From NCBI GenBank assembly GCA_026129165.1, contig JAHCIP010000011.1, positions 1 to 41,240 on the forward strand: DNA of 41,240 nucleotides. The letters run 5' to 3'. The DNA is from Anaerolineae bacterium (GTDB lineage Bacteria > Chloroflexota > Anaerolineae > Epilineales > JAHCIE01). Within the stretch, counting starts at the first letter, position 1. The number at the start of each line of letters is the position of its first letter. Below, one piece after another: positions 1 to 6,578 of the stretch. A program made the position numbers and the translations under genes. A model generated the notes under the pieces. That model ran no database searches. It saw only the letters and a list, made by a program, of their open reading frames with translations, and was not told the DNA's origin.

Positions 1-475
1 CGCCGTCATAGAAGAACGGCGCGATCACCTGGCCGTGGAACAGGACGTCCAGGCCCCCTGCCAGCGCGTCCTGGAGGGCGTCCACTTCGGCGGGGTAGTG
101 GCCGCGTAGGGTCGAGTCGCTGCGGCTGATGACGCACACATCGCGGCCGGTCTGGCGGGAGGCCTGGGCCAGGTTCGTCCCGATGTCCTGGGCGAGAGCC
201 ACCGCATCCGCTGTGGGCAGGGCGCGCGAGTTGGTCAGGATGTAGAAGGCCGGGGCCTGGCTGCGTAAGACAGCGGCGAGGCTGGGCACGCTCCACTCGG
301 TGAGCACGTCTATGCCGTAGACGGTCTGGGTGCCGGTGGGGTCATCGTCCAGGGCGACGACCATCCGCCCCAGGGCCGCCGCTTCCGCATGGATGGTAGG
401 CAGAACGTCGTTCGGCCACTCCGGGGGCAGCTCGTCTAGCAGGGTTGCGAGTCGAATCGGGCTGGGGTCTGGCAT
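1..475 (-). CDS. Four-carbon acid sugar kinase family (DUF1537), N-terminal part, cut by window edge
   Basis: The reading frame opens at ATG 473-475 on the minus strand and stays open for 158 codons to the window edge. I translated it by eye. It contains ALDDDPTGTQT near residue 41 and SRSDSTLRGHYPAE near residue 117, followed by a PFF motif. These are hallmarks of the N-terminal domain of DUF1537 kinases (OtnK/DtnK type), which phosphorylate four-carbon sugar acids such as erythronate or threonate in the cytoplasm. The C-terminal nucleotide-binding domain lies outside the window, so substrate and completeness cannot be judged. It starts 7 bp after the nth stop on the same strand, so it is probably co-transcribed with nth. 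The family call is firm; the substrate is inferred only from the family. Confidence 0.85.
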   Translation of the reverse strand, partial: MPDPSPIRLATLLDELPPEWPNDVLPTIHAEAAALGRMVVALDDDPTGTQTVYGIDVLTEWSVPSLAAVLRSQAPAFYILTNSRALPTADAVALAQDIGTNLAQASRQTGRDVCVISRSDSTLRGHYPAEVDALQDALAGGLDVLFHGQVIAPFFYDG

Positions 476-482
476 GACTTGT

Positions 483-1139
483 TTAGCGGCTCCTCGTGAC
501 CCCCACACGGTCGCACCAGGCTCGCACGGGACATAGGGAGCAGCGCGGCGAGGTGGGGTGGCAAATGTTCTGCCCCAGGGAGACGAGGAGGGTGTTGATT
601 GCGAGCCAGTATTCCGCTGGCAGTTTGGCGCGCAGCGCCATTTCAGTTTCGTCGGGGGAGCGGGTCGCCACGTACCCCCAGCGGTTGGTGATGCGGTGGA
701 CGTGGGTGTCCACGCAGATGCCCGGCTGGCCGTAGCCAGCGGTCACGACTAGATTGGCCGTTTTGCGGCCGACCCCCGGCAGGGTCAGGAGTTCGTCCAG
801 GTCGTCGGGGACGCTGCCAGCGTACTTTTCTACCAGTAAGCGGCTGATGTCCAACAGCGTGCGGGCCTTGGTCCGGTAGAACCCCACCGGGTAGATGGCC
901 TGCTCGATCTGCTCTGCGCTCAACTGGAGCATGGTTTGCGGGGTATCGGCCAGGGCGAATAGGCGCGGCGTGACCTGGGCCGTCGTCTTGTCCTGCGTTC
1001 TCAGGCTGAGAATGGTCGCCGCCAGCACCCGGAAGGGGGTCGTTCCCCGCGCCGCCATGGCGTCTACCAGCGGCGTCTCCCATTCAGGCATCGCGCTACG
1101 CAAGGCAGCGATGGCGGCGTGAATCTCATCATCCCGCAC
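483..1139 (-). CDS. nth: Endonuclease III (DNA glycosylase / AP lyase)
   Basis: 218 residues, close to the usual 210-220 for Nth. The helix-hairpin-helix LPGVGRKTANLV carries the catalytic lysine, and VDTHVHR carries the catalytic aspartate. The C-terminus has four cysteines spaced C-X6-C-X2-C-X5-C (CHPTSPRCSLCPVRAWC), the [4Fe-4S] loop of this family. It removes oxidised pyrimidines from DNA and nicks the abasic site in base excision repair. The start is GTG. A GAGGAG ribosome-binding site lies inside the last codons of the upstream small gene, 7 bp away, which suggests translational coupling. Confidence 0.96.
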   Translation of the reverse strand: MRDDEIHAAIAALRSAMPEWETPLVDAMAARGTTPFRVLAATILSLRTQDKTTAQVTPRLFALADTPQTMLQLSAEQIEQAIYPVGFYRTKARTLLDISRLLVEKYAGSVPDDLDELLTLPGVGRKTANLVVTAGYGQPGICVDTHVHRITNRWGYVATRSPDETEMALRAKLPAEYWLAINTLLVSLGQNICHPTSPRCSLCPVRAWCDRVGVTRSR

Positions 1140-1145
1140 GCGCGC

Positions 1146-1361
1146 TTACTCCTCGTCGTCCTGGACCTGGGCCTGGCTGTCCTCGACTTCCGCGCGGATT
1201 TTGTCCAGGCTGCGCTTCTCGCTCGCCTCGGCTGTCTCGGCAGCGGGCGTCGCGCCGCCCTCCTGCGCTTCTTGCAGCAGGTCGGCCATCTCTGCCGCAT
1301 CCTGAGCCGCCGACTCGATCATGGGGCGTAGGGGTGTGGCGGGGTTCATGAATGCGTCCAT
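1146..1361 (-). CDS. Small acidic protein of unknown function
   Basis: 71 residues if started at the ATG at 1361, which has AGGAGG six bases upstream. A start at 1388 is possible but has no such site. The protein begins MDAFMNPATPL. Its middle is rich in Ala, Glu and Gln and looks helical, and it ends in a run of Asp/Glu (VQDDEE). I see no signal peptide, membrane segment or known domain. It sits directly upstream of nth and supplies that gene's ribosome-binding site, so the two are probably one transcript. Function unknown; the good start context and short spacing argue that it is real. Confidence 0.6.
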   Translation of the reverse strand: MDAFMNPATPLRPMIESAAQDAAEMADLLQEAQEGGATPAAETAEASEKRSLDKIRAEVEDSQAQVQDDEE

Positions 1362-1387
1362 GTCTCTCCTCCTGATGCGCTCATTCA

Positions 1388-1535
1388 TTACCTGTCATCA
1401 TTATACGTCACATCGCGTACCAGCACAAGGGCCTCGCCCTCGCAGATCGTCTCGCCGGCCGCCTTGAGGCACACGATCGCAGGGTGACCAGGTCTTTGTC
1501 AGGGCGAAGGCGGACGATTCCGACGTGGGGTGAAC
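1388..1535 (-). pseudogene. Relic of a MaoC-type (hot-dog) dehydratase, C-terminal piece with a frameshift
   Basis: Reading the minus strand from about 1530, one frame gives VGIVRLRPDKDLVTL. The next frame continues AIVCLKAAGETICEGEALVL and ends at TAA 1388-1390. Joined, this matches the end of the intact MaoC-type protein at 12702-13118 (VEVVKVRDDRPLVTLATTC, then HGELVIEGQAVILL). Restoring a single base near 1480 would join the frames. Only about 50 codons survive, squeezed between the livM stop and the small acidic gene. It is most likely a decayed duplicate or a remnant of an older neighbour. The similarity is visible by eye but has not been scored. Confidence 0.5.
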
Positions 1536-1541
1536 ATGGCC

Positions 1542-2603
1542 TTAACTCCGAGTGCGCCTGAGCAGTTCGCGCCAGCCGCCCGGCCCGAAGCGGGCGCTCT
1601 GCCGCCGCCAGGTGCCGACGAGACCGTAGGGCAGGAAGAGGACGAGCAGGACGTAGATGACGCCGAGGATGAGCAGCCAGTTGCGGCCAAAGGTGGCGTT
1701 GAGCCAGTAGCCCAGGATGGTCAGCACACCGGAGCCGAGCATGGGGCCGATGAGCGTACCGACGCCACCAATAATCGTCATCAGCAGCGCCTCGATGGTC
1801 ATATCCAGCCCCAGCACGGTCGGCGTGGCATTGAGGTTCCACAGGGCATTGAGCGAGCCGGCCAGGGCGGCGAAGACCCCGGCCAGGATGACGGCAATCA
1901 TCTTGAAGACAAAGACATTATAGCCAATCATGGTCGCCCGGTTCTCGTTCTCGCGGATGGCGACCAGGACGCGGCCCGTGGGCGAATTGACGATACGCCG
2001 CGCCAGCAGGTACATGATGACCATGAAGACGAGCGCCAGGTAGTAGAAGCGCAGGCGATTGTCCGTCGGGCTGACCAGCGCGGGAACGGGAATGCCCTGG
2101 AGGCCGTCCTCCGCGCCCGTCCACTGGCGGAAGTCGGTAGCCGTCGCCAGGAGGAAGGCGACCTGGGCAAAGGCCAGCGTGACCATTGCGAAGTAGACGC
2201 CGTGGACGCGCAGCGACAGGACGCCGATAATCAGGCTCTGGACAATGGCGACCACGATGACCAGGCCCACCGCGCCGAGCAGCGGCCACTGGAGGTGCTT
2301 GAGGGCGATGCCCATCATATACGCGCCGCTACCGAAGAACAGGGCATGGCCGAAGGACAGGATGCCCGTGTAGCCCATGAGCAGGTCGTAGCTCATGGCG
2401 TAGACGGCAAAGATGAACATCTGGATGAGCAGGCCCTGGAAGAACTTGGGCGCGCCCTGGTCCACGGCCTCGCCGGATAGCAGGCTGGTAATGAAAGGGA
2501 AGAGGGCCAGGACGGCTAGCGCGGCCAGCAGCAGGCCGTCGCGCTGGAGCCAGCCCGCGCGGGCGAGGACCGGCCGCTGAGTCGTGGGGGCAGTGGATTC
2601 CAT
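1542..2603 (-). CDS. livM: Branched-chain amino acid ABC transporter, permease LivM
   Basis: 353 residues, usual for LivM. After an N-terminal basic stretch there are about eight to ten hydrophobic helices. The family segment SYDLLMGYTGILSFGHALFF is near residue 73 and GGVGTLIGPMLGS is near residue 275. LivM and LivH form the inner-membrane channel of importers for Leu/Ile/Val or related amides and short acids. It starts 4 bp after livH, so the two permeases are almost certainly co-translated. The real substrate could differ, because this family also imports urea and aromatic acids. Confidence 0.93.
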   Translation of the reverse strand: MESTAPTTQRPVLARAGWLQRDGLLLAALAVLALFPFITSLLSGEAVDQGAPKFFQGLLIQMFIFAVYAMSYDLLMGYTGILSFGHALFFGSGAYMMGIALKHLQWPLLGAVGLVIVVAIVQSLIIGVLSLRVHGVYFAMVTLAFAQVAFLLATATDFRQWTGAEDGLQGIPVPALVSPTDNRLRFYYLALVFMVIMYLLARRIVNSPTGRVLVAIRENENRATMIGYNVFVFKMIAVILAGVFAALAGSLNALWNLNATPTVLGLDMTIEALLMTIIGGVGTLIGPMLGSGVLTILGYWLNATFGRNWLLILGVIYVLLVLFLPYGLVGTWRRQSARFGPGGWRELLRRTRS

Positions 2604-2607
2604 CGGC

Positions 2608-4143
2608 CTAATCCTTCTTCCCGAACAGACCGCTGGGTCGGATGAGCAGCACCAGGGCCATGATGAGGACGGTCGAGGCGTTGGCGACGGTGGGGGAGGC
2701 TTTCAGGGCCTGACTCATGCCCGGCAACTGCACGCCCGTCAGCACCAGGTAGTCGCCAAAGGCGCGGGCCAGCCCGACGATGAGCGCGCCGAGGGCTGCG
2801 CCAGCGTAGCTGCCCATACCGCCGATGACGACGGCGATAAAAGCGGGCAACTGGAAGCCGAGCGCCAGCCCCGGGTTGACGCCGACGAAGGGCGCGGCCG
2901 CCACCCCACCCAGGCCGGCGATGCCCGCGCCGAGAGCGAAAACCAGCGTGAACACGCGCCGTACGTTGATACCGAGGGCCTGGACCATGTCGGCGTCCTG
3001 GACGCCGGCGCGGATGATGATGCCCAGGCGCGAGCGTTGGAGCAGCAGGGCGACGCCGGCCAGCAGCAGGACGCCAACGACGATGATGAACAGGCGGTAG
3101 CTGGGGAAGGGGCGGCCCAGCACCATGATGGAGTTGCAGTGGTCGCTCAGCCAGGCAATCAGGTCAGGCGAGGGGCAGCGGTCGCTGGCCGTGTTGAAGA
3201 AGGCGGGGATTTCCATAAACGCGCCGGCCGGCCCCCACACGGCTTTCACGCTCTGGTCGAAGACGAACAGCAGGCCCAGTGTCAGCAGCACCTGGTAGAT
3301 AGGGCGAGCATAGAGCGGGCGGATGAGGCCGACTTCGATCAGCCCGCCGACGAGCGCGCCCGTTGCCGCGCCCACCACCAGCGCCAGCAGAAAGCGCAGA
3401 TCGCTCGGTAGGCCCTTGAGCATGAGGGTCTCGCCCGCGTCGCGCACCAGCAGAAGGACTATACTGAGGCCGACCAAGACGGCTGGCAGGCCGACGGCGC
3501 GTAGGGTCGAGGGCGTTGTGGCAGAGGTGGGCCCTGCGCTAGCCTGTCGCACGTCACGCGACCCGACCCCCAGGCTCAACACACCACCGGCCAGGAACAG
3601 CAGGACTAGCCGCGTCAGCCCCTGGGTCAGCGGCTCCTGGGCCTCGGCGGTCGCCACCTGGCGGCCTGCCACCGTGGTGCCGAAGGCGACAAGGCGGTCC
3701 AGCGGGAACGCCTGGAAGCCGAGGGTGAGGAGGGCGACGGCGACGAGGACGACGACGGCCAGCCCCAGCCAGCGGCCCAGGCCACGGCGTGGCAGGCGGT
3801 CCGCCAGGAGGTGGGTCCAGCGGGCGAGGCCTAGACCGGCGAACAGGGCTAGGAACAGGGGCGCGGTGTTGAAGATGACGCGCGGGTTGGTATAAAACGT
3901 CCAGCCGGCATAGGCCCCCAGCATAAACAACGAGCCGTGGGCGAAGTTCAGCACGTCCATCAGGCCGAAGATGAGTGACAGGCCCGAGGCGAGCAGGAAG
4001 TAGAGCGCGGCCAGAGTCAGTCCGGACAGGAGGATGCTGACCCAGATGCGGGCCTCCATGGTCGCGCTCAGCGTGGCGAAGAAGGCCAGGACCACGGCCA
4101 CAGAAATCAATAAGGGCCTATACCGACTTAAGGATTGGGGCAT
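2608..4143 (-). CDS. livH: Branched-chain amino acid ABC transporter, permease LivH with a large insertion
   Basis: 511 residues from the ATG at 4143. The frame is open further upstream, but that part reads through a dispersed repeat and intergenic DNA. Residues 40-82 hold the LivH core (SGLSLIFGLMDVLNFAHGS), and residues 250-511 hold the rest (IRPLYARPIYQVLLTLGLLF, then GGMGSYAGAALGALIVGLAR). Between them, residues about 83-250 are an extra stretch with four or five hydrophobic segments not found in the usual roughly 290-residue LivH. It pairs with LivM in the membrane. The stop lies 4 bp before the livM start. The permease call is sure; the role of the insertion is unknown. Confidence 0.92.
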   Translation of the reverse strand: MPQSLSRYRPLLISVAVVLAFFATLSATMEARIWVSILLSGLTLAALYFLLASGLSLIFGLMDVLNFAHGSLFMLGAYAGWTFYTNPRVIFNTAPLFLALFAGLGLARWTHLLADRLPRRGLGRWLGLAVVVLVAVALLTLGFQAFPLDRLVAFGTTVAGRQVATAEAQEPLTQGLTRLVLLFLAGGVLSLGVGSRDVRQASAGPTSATTPSTLRAVGLPAVLVGLSIVLLLVRDAGETLMLKGLPSDLRFLLALVVGAATGALVGGLIEVGLIRPLYARPIYQVLLTLGLLFVFDQSVKAVWGPAGAFMEIPAFFNTASDRCPSPDLIAWLSDHCNSIMVLGRPFPSYRLFIIVVGVLLLAGVALLLQRSRLGIIIRAGVQDADMVQALGINVRRVFTLVFALGAGIAGLGGVAAAPFVGVNPGLALGFQLPAFIAVVIGGMGSYAGAALGALIVGLARAFGDYLVLTGVQLPGMSQALKASPTVANASTVLIMALVLLIRPSGLFGKKD

Positions 4144-4181
4144 ACAAACCTCTGCTAGCTCTTTGGCGAATAGCCCCCGAC

Positions 4182-4258
4182 TGTCATGCTGAGCGAAGCG
4201 AAGCATCTGCTCTGCCCAGCGTTCTCGGAGCAGATCCCTCACTTCGTTCGGGATGACA
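4182..4258. repeat. Dispersed imperfect palindrome (REP-like, the spurious RFAQHD repeat)
   Basis: A 77-bp element whose ends are imperfect inverted copies. It begins TGTCATGCTGAGCGAAGC, and the reverse complement of its end begins TGTCATCCCGAACGAAGT. Translated on the minus strand it gives IPNEVRDL and MLRFAQHDS, which I know as false peptide fragments from a very widespread bacterial intergenic repeat. It lies between the livF end and the livH start and could fold into a hairpin in the liv transcript. Confidence 0.75.
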
Positions 4259-4299
4259 TTCTGTAGAGAGGGCAGGCAATAGAGCATTCTTGGCTGATT

Positions 4300-4327
4300 C
4301 CGTCCTCCGTCCTCGGTCCTCCGTCCT
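4300..4327. repeat. Four tandem heptamers of the CCGTCCT type
   Basis: CCGTCCT, CCGTCCT, CGGTCCT and CCGTCCT follow each other without a gap and end exactly at the livF stop codon (4328-4330). This is one of several 7-bp-period repeat tracts at gene edges in this window. It may be related to the GACGGNN tract at 6494-6576, whose complement is the same motif. Confidence 0.8.
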
Positions 4328-5032
4328 CTACGCCGCCCCAAGATAGCGGTGGATGGTCGCGCGGTCCTGGACGAGGTCGGCCATGCGGCCTGTCTGGACC
4401 AGCCGGCCGTCGTCAATCAGGGTGTAGCGGTCGGCAAGCTGGCTGGCGACGATGAAGTTCTGCTCGACCAGCAGGACGGTGGACTGCTCACTGAGCGTCT
4501 TGATGGCGGCCATCATCTGCTCGATGATGACCGGGGCCAGGCCCTCACTCGGCTCGTCAATCAGCAGCAGGCGGTTGTCGGGAACCAGGGAGCGGGCGAT
4601 GGCGAGCATCTGCTGCTGGCCGCCGGACAACTGGCCGCCCTTCAGCTTGTTGAGCCGCTTTAGATCCGGGAACAGGCCATAAATGAAGTCGGCCTTGCGC
4701 GCCAGGTCTCCCTTGCGCCGCTCGGCGATGCGTAGGTTCTCCTCCACCGTCAGATCGCGGAAGACGGCGCGGTGCTCGGGGACGAAGCCGATGCCGAGGC
4801 CGGCGATGTCGAAGGTGCGCCGGCCGTTGAGCGTCTGACCATCGAAGACGACGCGGCCCGCGCGCGGCGGCGTCAGGCCCAGAATGGATTTAAGGGTCGT
4901 CGTCTTGCCCGCGCCGTTGCGGCCGAGGAGAGCCGTGATGCTGCCCCGGTCCACCTGGAGGCTGACGCCTTCAAGGATGTGAGACTGGCCGATGAAGGTG
5001 TGGATGTCTTCGACGGATAATAAGGCGGACAT
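4328..5032 (-). CDS. livF: Branched-chain amino acid ABC transporter, ATPase LivF
   Basis: 234 residues from the ATG at 5032, which has GAGG about seven bases upstream. This is the family's usual length; a longer frame to 5125 lacks homology. Walker A is GRNGAGKTT, the signature is LSGGQQQML, Walker B is LLLIDEPSEGL, and the switch histidine is replaced in the usual LivF way (LLVEQN). With LivG it forms the cytoplasmic ATPase pair that drives import through LivHM. It is the third liv gene in transcription order, separated from livG by about 690 bp that hold a plus-strand gene. Confidence 0.95.
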   Translation of the reverse strand: MSALLSVEDIHTFIGQSHILEGVSLQVDRGSITALLGRNGAGKTTTLKSILGLTPPRAGRVVFDGQTLNGRRTFDIAGLGIGFVPEHRAVFRDLTVEENLRIAERRKGDLARKADFIYGLFPDLKRLNKLKGGQLSGGQQQMLAIARSLVPDNRLLLIDEPSEGLAPVIIEQMMAAIKTLSEQSTVLLVEQNFIVASQLADRYTLIDDGRLVQTGRMADLVQDRATIHRYLGAA

Positions 5033-5137
5033 GGAGACCTCACGAACACGATGCCAGAACTCGGAAGGCGACGGAGAAAGACGTGGCAAGGCGCAGGAAG
5101 AGGTGGAAAGGCCCTTTGTCGTCACCGCTATCTTCCA

Positions 5138-5163
5138 CTATACTTGATAGACTTAAGGTATAG
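5138..5163. promoter_or_regulatory. Inverted repeat CTATAC...GTATAG abutting the DUF433 ribosome-binding site
   Basis: CTATAC at 5138-5143 and GTATAG at 5158-5163 are exact inverted copies separated by 14 bases. The right arm runs into the AGGAGG of the downstream gene. The position fits an operator at which the DUF433 protein could repress its own gene, as antitoxin-like proteins often do. This is inference; only the symmetry is seen. Confidence 0.4.
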
Positions 5164-5172
5164 GAGGTCCAG

Positions 5173-5502
5173 GTGGACGTAGCTCAAGAACAAGCCGTGC
5201 CTCTAACCCACACTGAGCATCCCTACATTGTGCGGGTGGAAGGCATCCTCGGCGGCGAGCCGATCATCAAAGGCACTCGGACGAGTGTACGGGCCATTGT
5301 GGAGACGTGGCGGCTCGGCTACCTTCCCGAAGAAATCCCTTTGCACCTGCCGCACCTCACCCTGGCCCAGGTCTTTGATGCGCTGAGCTACTACCAGGAC
5401 CATCAGGCCGAGATTAACGATTACATCCTCCAGAACCGCGTGCAAGATGAGGCAGTTCATCCGAGGCTCAAGACACGGTGGGCAGAAGTCGCGCGGGGCT
5501 AA
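5173..5502 (+). CDS. DUF433 family protein (antitoxin-like), opposite strand inside the liv cluster
   Basis: 109 residues. GTG start at 5173 with AGGAGG four to five bases upstream. Residues 20-75 show the DUF433 pattern: a GGEPIIKGTRTSV turn, a WRLGYLPEEI helix, then LTLAQVFDALSYYQDHQ. The family has a winged-helix-like fold and often sits next to PIN-like (DUF5615) toxins as an antitoxin. No toxin-like frame follows here: the 215 bp downstream hold only repeats. It may therefore be an orphan. It breaks the otherwise co-directional liv genes. Confidence 0.85.
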   Translation: MDVAQEQAVPLTHTEHPYIVRVEGILGGEPIIKGTRTSVRAIVETWRLGYLPEEIPLHLPHLTLAQVFDALSYYQDHQAEINDYILQNRVQDEAVHPRLKTRWAEVARG

Positions 5503-5717
5503 AGCACCCGCTTCAAGCAGAGAGTGTCGTCTCAAGCTGGGGCGTTCAGGCCCCAGTCCATCAAACGAAAGATTCGTTGTTGGGGGAACTGCGGCCTGAA
5601 GTCCGCAGCGTCACAGCGAGATTGTCCCCCATTCGCAAATTTGGGCGGCTCAGGTACTCCTTTTAGCCCGCCAGGGCTTTGCCCCAGTAGCTCAGGGGTT
5701 CAGCCCTGGGCGAGGGC
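5503..5717. repeat. Non-coding stretch with GGGGCTTCAGGCCCC-type repeats
   Basis: No credible gene is visible. The stretch carries several short palindromic pieces of the kind GGGGCGTTCAGGCCCC (about 5540), GCGGCCTGAAGTCCGC (about 5591) and CAGGGGTTCAGCCCTG (about 5693). All read as a G/C stem around a central TTCAG or TGAAG, so they look like degenerate copies of one small hairpin family. They lie between the convergent DUF433 and livG genes, where they could act as bidirectional terminators. Confidence 0.55.
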
Positions 5718-6482
5718 TTAATGTCCGTACAAATGCCCCAGATAGGCGCTCTGCACCGTCTCGTTGGCGGCAATCTCGGCCGGCGTCCCCTCGGCCAGCA
5801 CCGCGCCCTGATGCATGACGGTAATGCGGTCGGACACGTTCATCACCACGTTCATGTTATGTTCGACCAGCATAATCGTCTTAGCCCCCTGGCGGCGGAT
5901 GTCGGCAATCGTATTCATCAGTTCCGGCACTTGCTCCGACGCCATGCCTGCCGTCGGCTCGTCCAGCAGGAGTAGCTCCGGATCGGGCGCGAGCAGAATC
6001 CCCAACTCTAGCTTGCGCTTGTCGCCGTGCGGGAGCGCCGCCGCGACCACCCCCTCCTTCCCCCCCAGCCCGACCACCTGAATCGCCTCGGCCGCCCGCG
6101 CCTCGTACTGCGGAAAGCTCGACGCCGGGCGGAACAGCTTGAAGCTGTCGCCCCCCATCGCCTGCGCCGCCAGCCGCACATTCTCTAATACCGTCAGGTT
6201 GGGAAAGAGATTGGTGATCTGGAACGAGCGCCCGACGCCGAGGTGGGCGATGCGGTGCGTCGGCACGCGCGTCAGGTCGTGGCCCTTGAACAGGACATGG
6301 CCCGCCGTCGGCTTGAGGTAGCCGCTGAGCAGGTTGAAGAGGGTCGTCTTGCCCGCGCCGTTGGGGCCGATGATGGAGTGCAGCGCGCCCCGCTGGACCT
6401 GGAGGCTGACGTTGTTGACCGCCACCAGGCCGCCGAACTGCTTGACGAGACCCTGGGCTTCGAGGAGGGTGGTCGCGCTCAT
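5718..6482 (-). CDS. livG: Branched-chain amino acid ABC transporter, ATPase LivG
   Basis: 254 residues, usual length. Walker A is GPNGAGKTT. The signature region reads LPHGDKRKLELG in place of LSGGQ; LSHGD-type signatures are common in LivG. Walker B is LLLLDEPTAGM, followed by the switch VEHNM. It is the second ATPase of the importer, next to the livK gene upstream (97 bp of heptad repeats between) and separated from livF by the DUF433 gene. Confidence 0.94.
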   Translation of the reverse strand: MSATTLLEAQGLVKQFGGLVAVNNVSLQVQRGALHSIIGPNGAGKTTLFNLLSGYLKPTAGHVLFKGHDLTRVPTHRIAHLGVGRSFQITNLFPNLTVLENVRLAAQAMGGDSFKLFRPASSFPQYEARAAEAIQVVGLGGKEGVVAAALPHGDKRKLELGILLAPDPELLLLDEPTAGMASEQVPELMNTIADIRRQGAKTIMLVEHNMNVVMNVSDRITVMHQGAVLAEGTPAEIAANETVQSAYLGHLYGH

Positions 6483-6493
6483 GGTGAATCTCC

Positions 6494-6576
6494 GACGGAG
6501 GACGACGGCAGACGGTAGACGGAGGACGGAAGACGGAAGATTGTTATCCTCCGTCCTCCGTCATCGGTCTTCCGTC
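6494..6576. repeat. Heptad-repeat hairpin (GACGGNN copies facing NNCCGTC copies)
   Basis: From 6504 five consecutive heptamers read GACGGCA, GACGGTA, GACGGAG, GACGGAA, GACGGAA. After a short spacer, CTCCGTC, CTCCGTC, ATCGGTC and TTCCGTC follow from 6549 in inverted orientation. The tract fills the gap between the livK stop and the livG start and would form a long stem in the transcript. It may regulate how much of the abundant livK message extends into livG; that role is inferred. Confidence 0.8.
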
Positions 6577-6578
6577 GC

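Noticed and set aside
1530..2480. Long plus-strand frame antisense to livM (316 codons)
   Set aside because: It mirrors the minus-strand permease, is full of Asp/Gln/Arg with no domain, and has no ribosome-binding site. The minus-strand product is clearly LivM.
4144..4416. N-terminal extension of livH to 4416
   Set aside because: The added residues come from the RFAQHD repeat, CCGTCCT heptads and the livF end. The core LivH start at 4143 fits the family.
5503..5717. A toxin gene partner for DUF433
   Set aside because: No frame there has PIN-like or DUF5615 features; the sequence is made of small palindromes.
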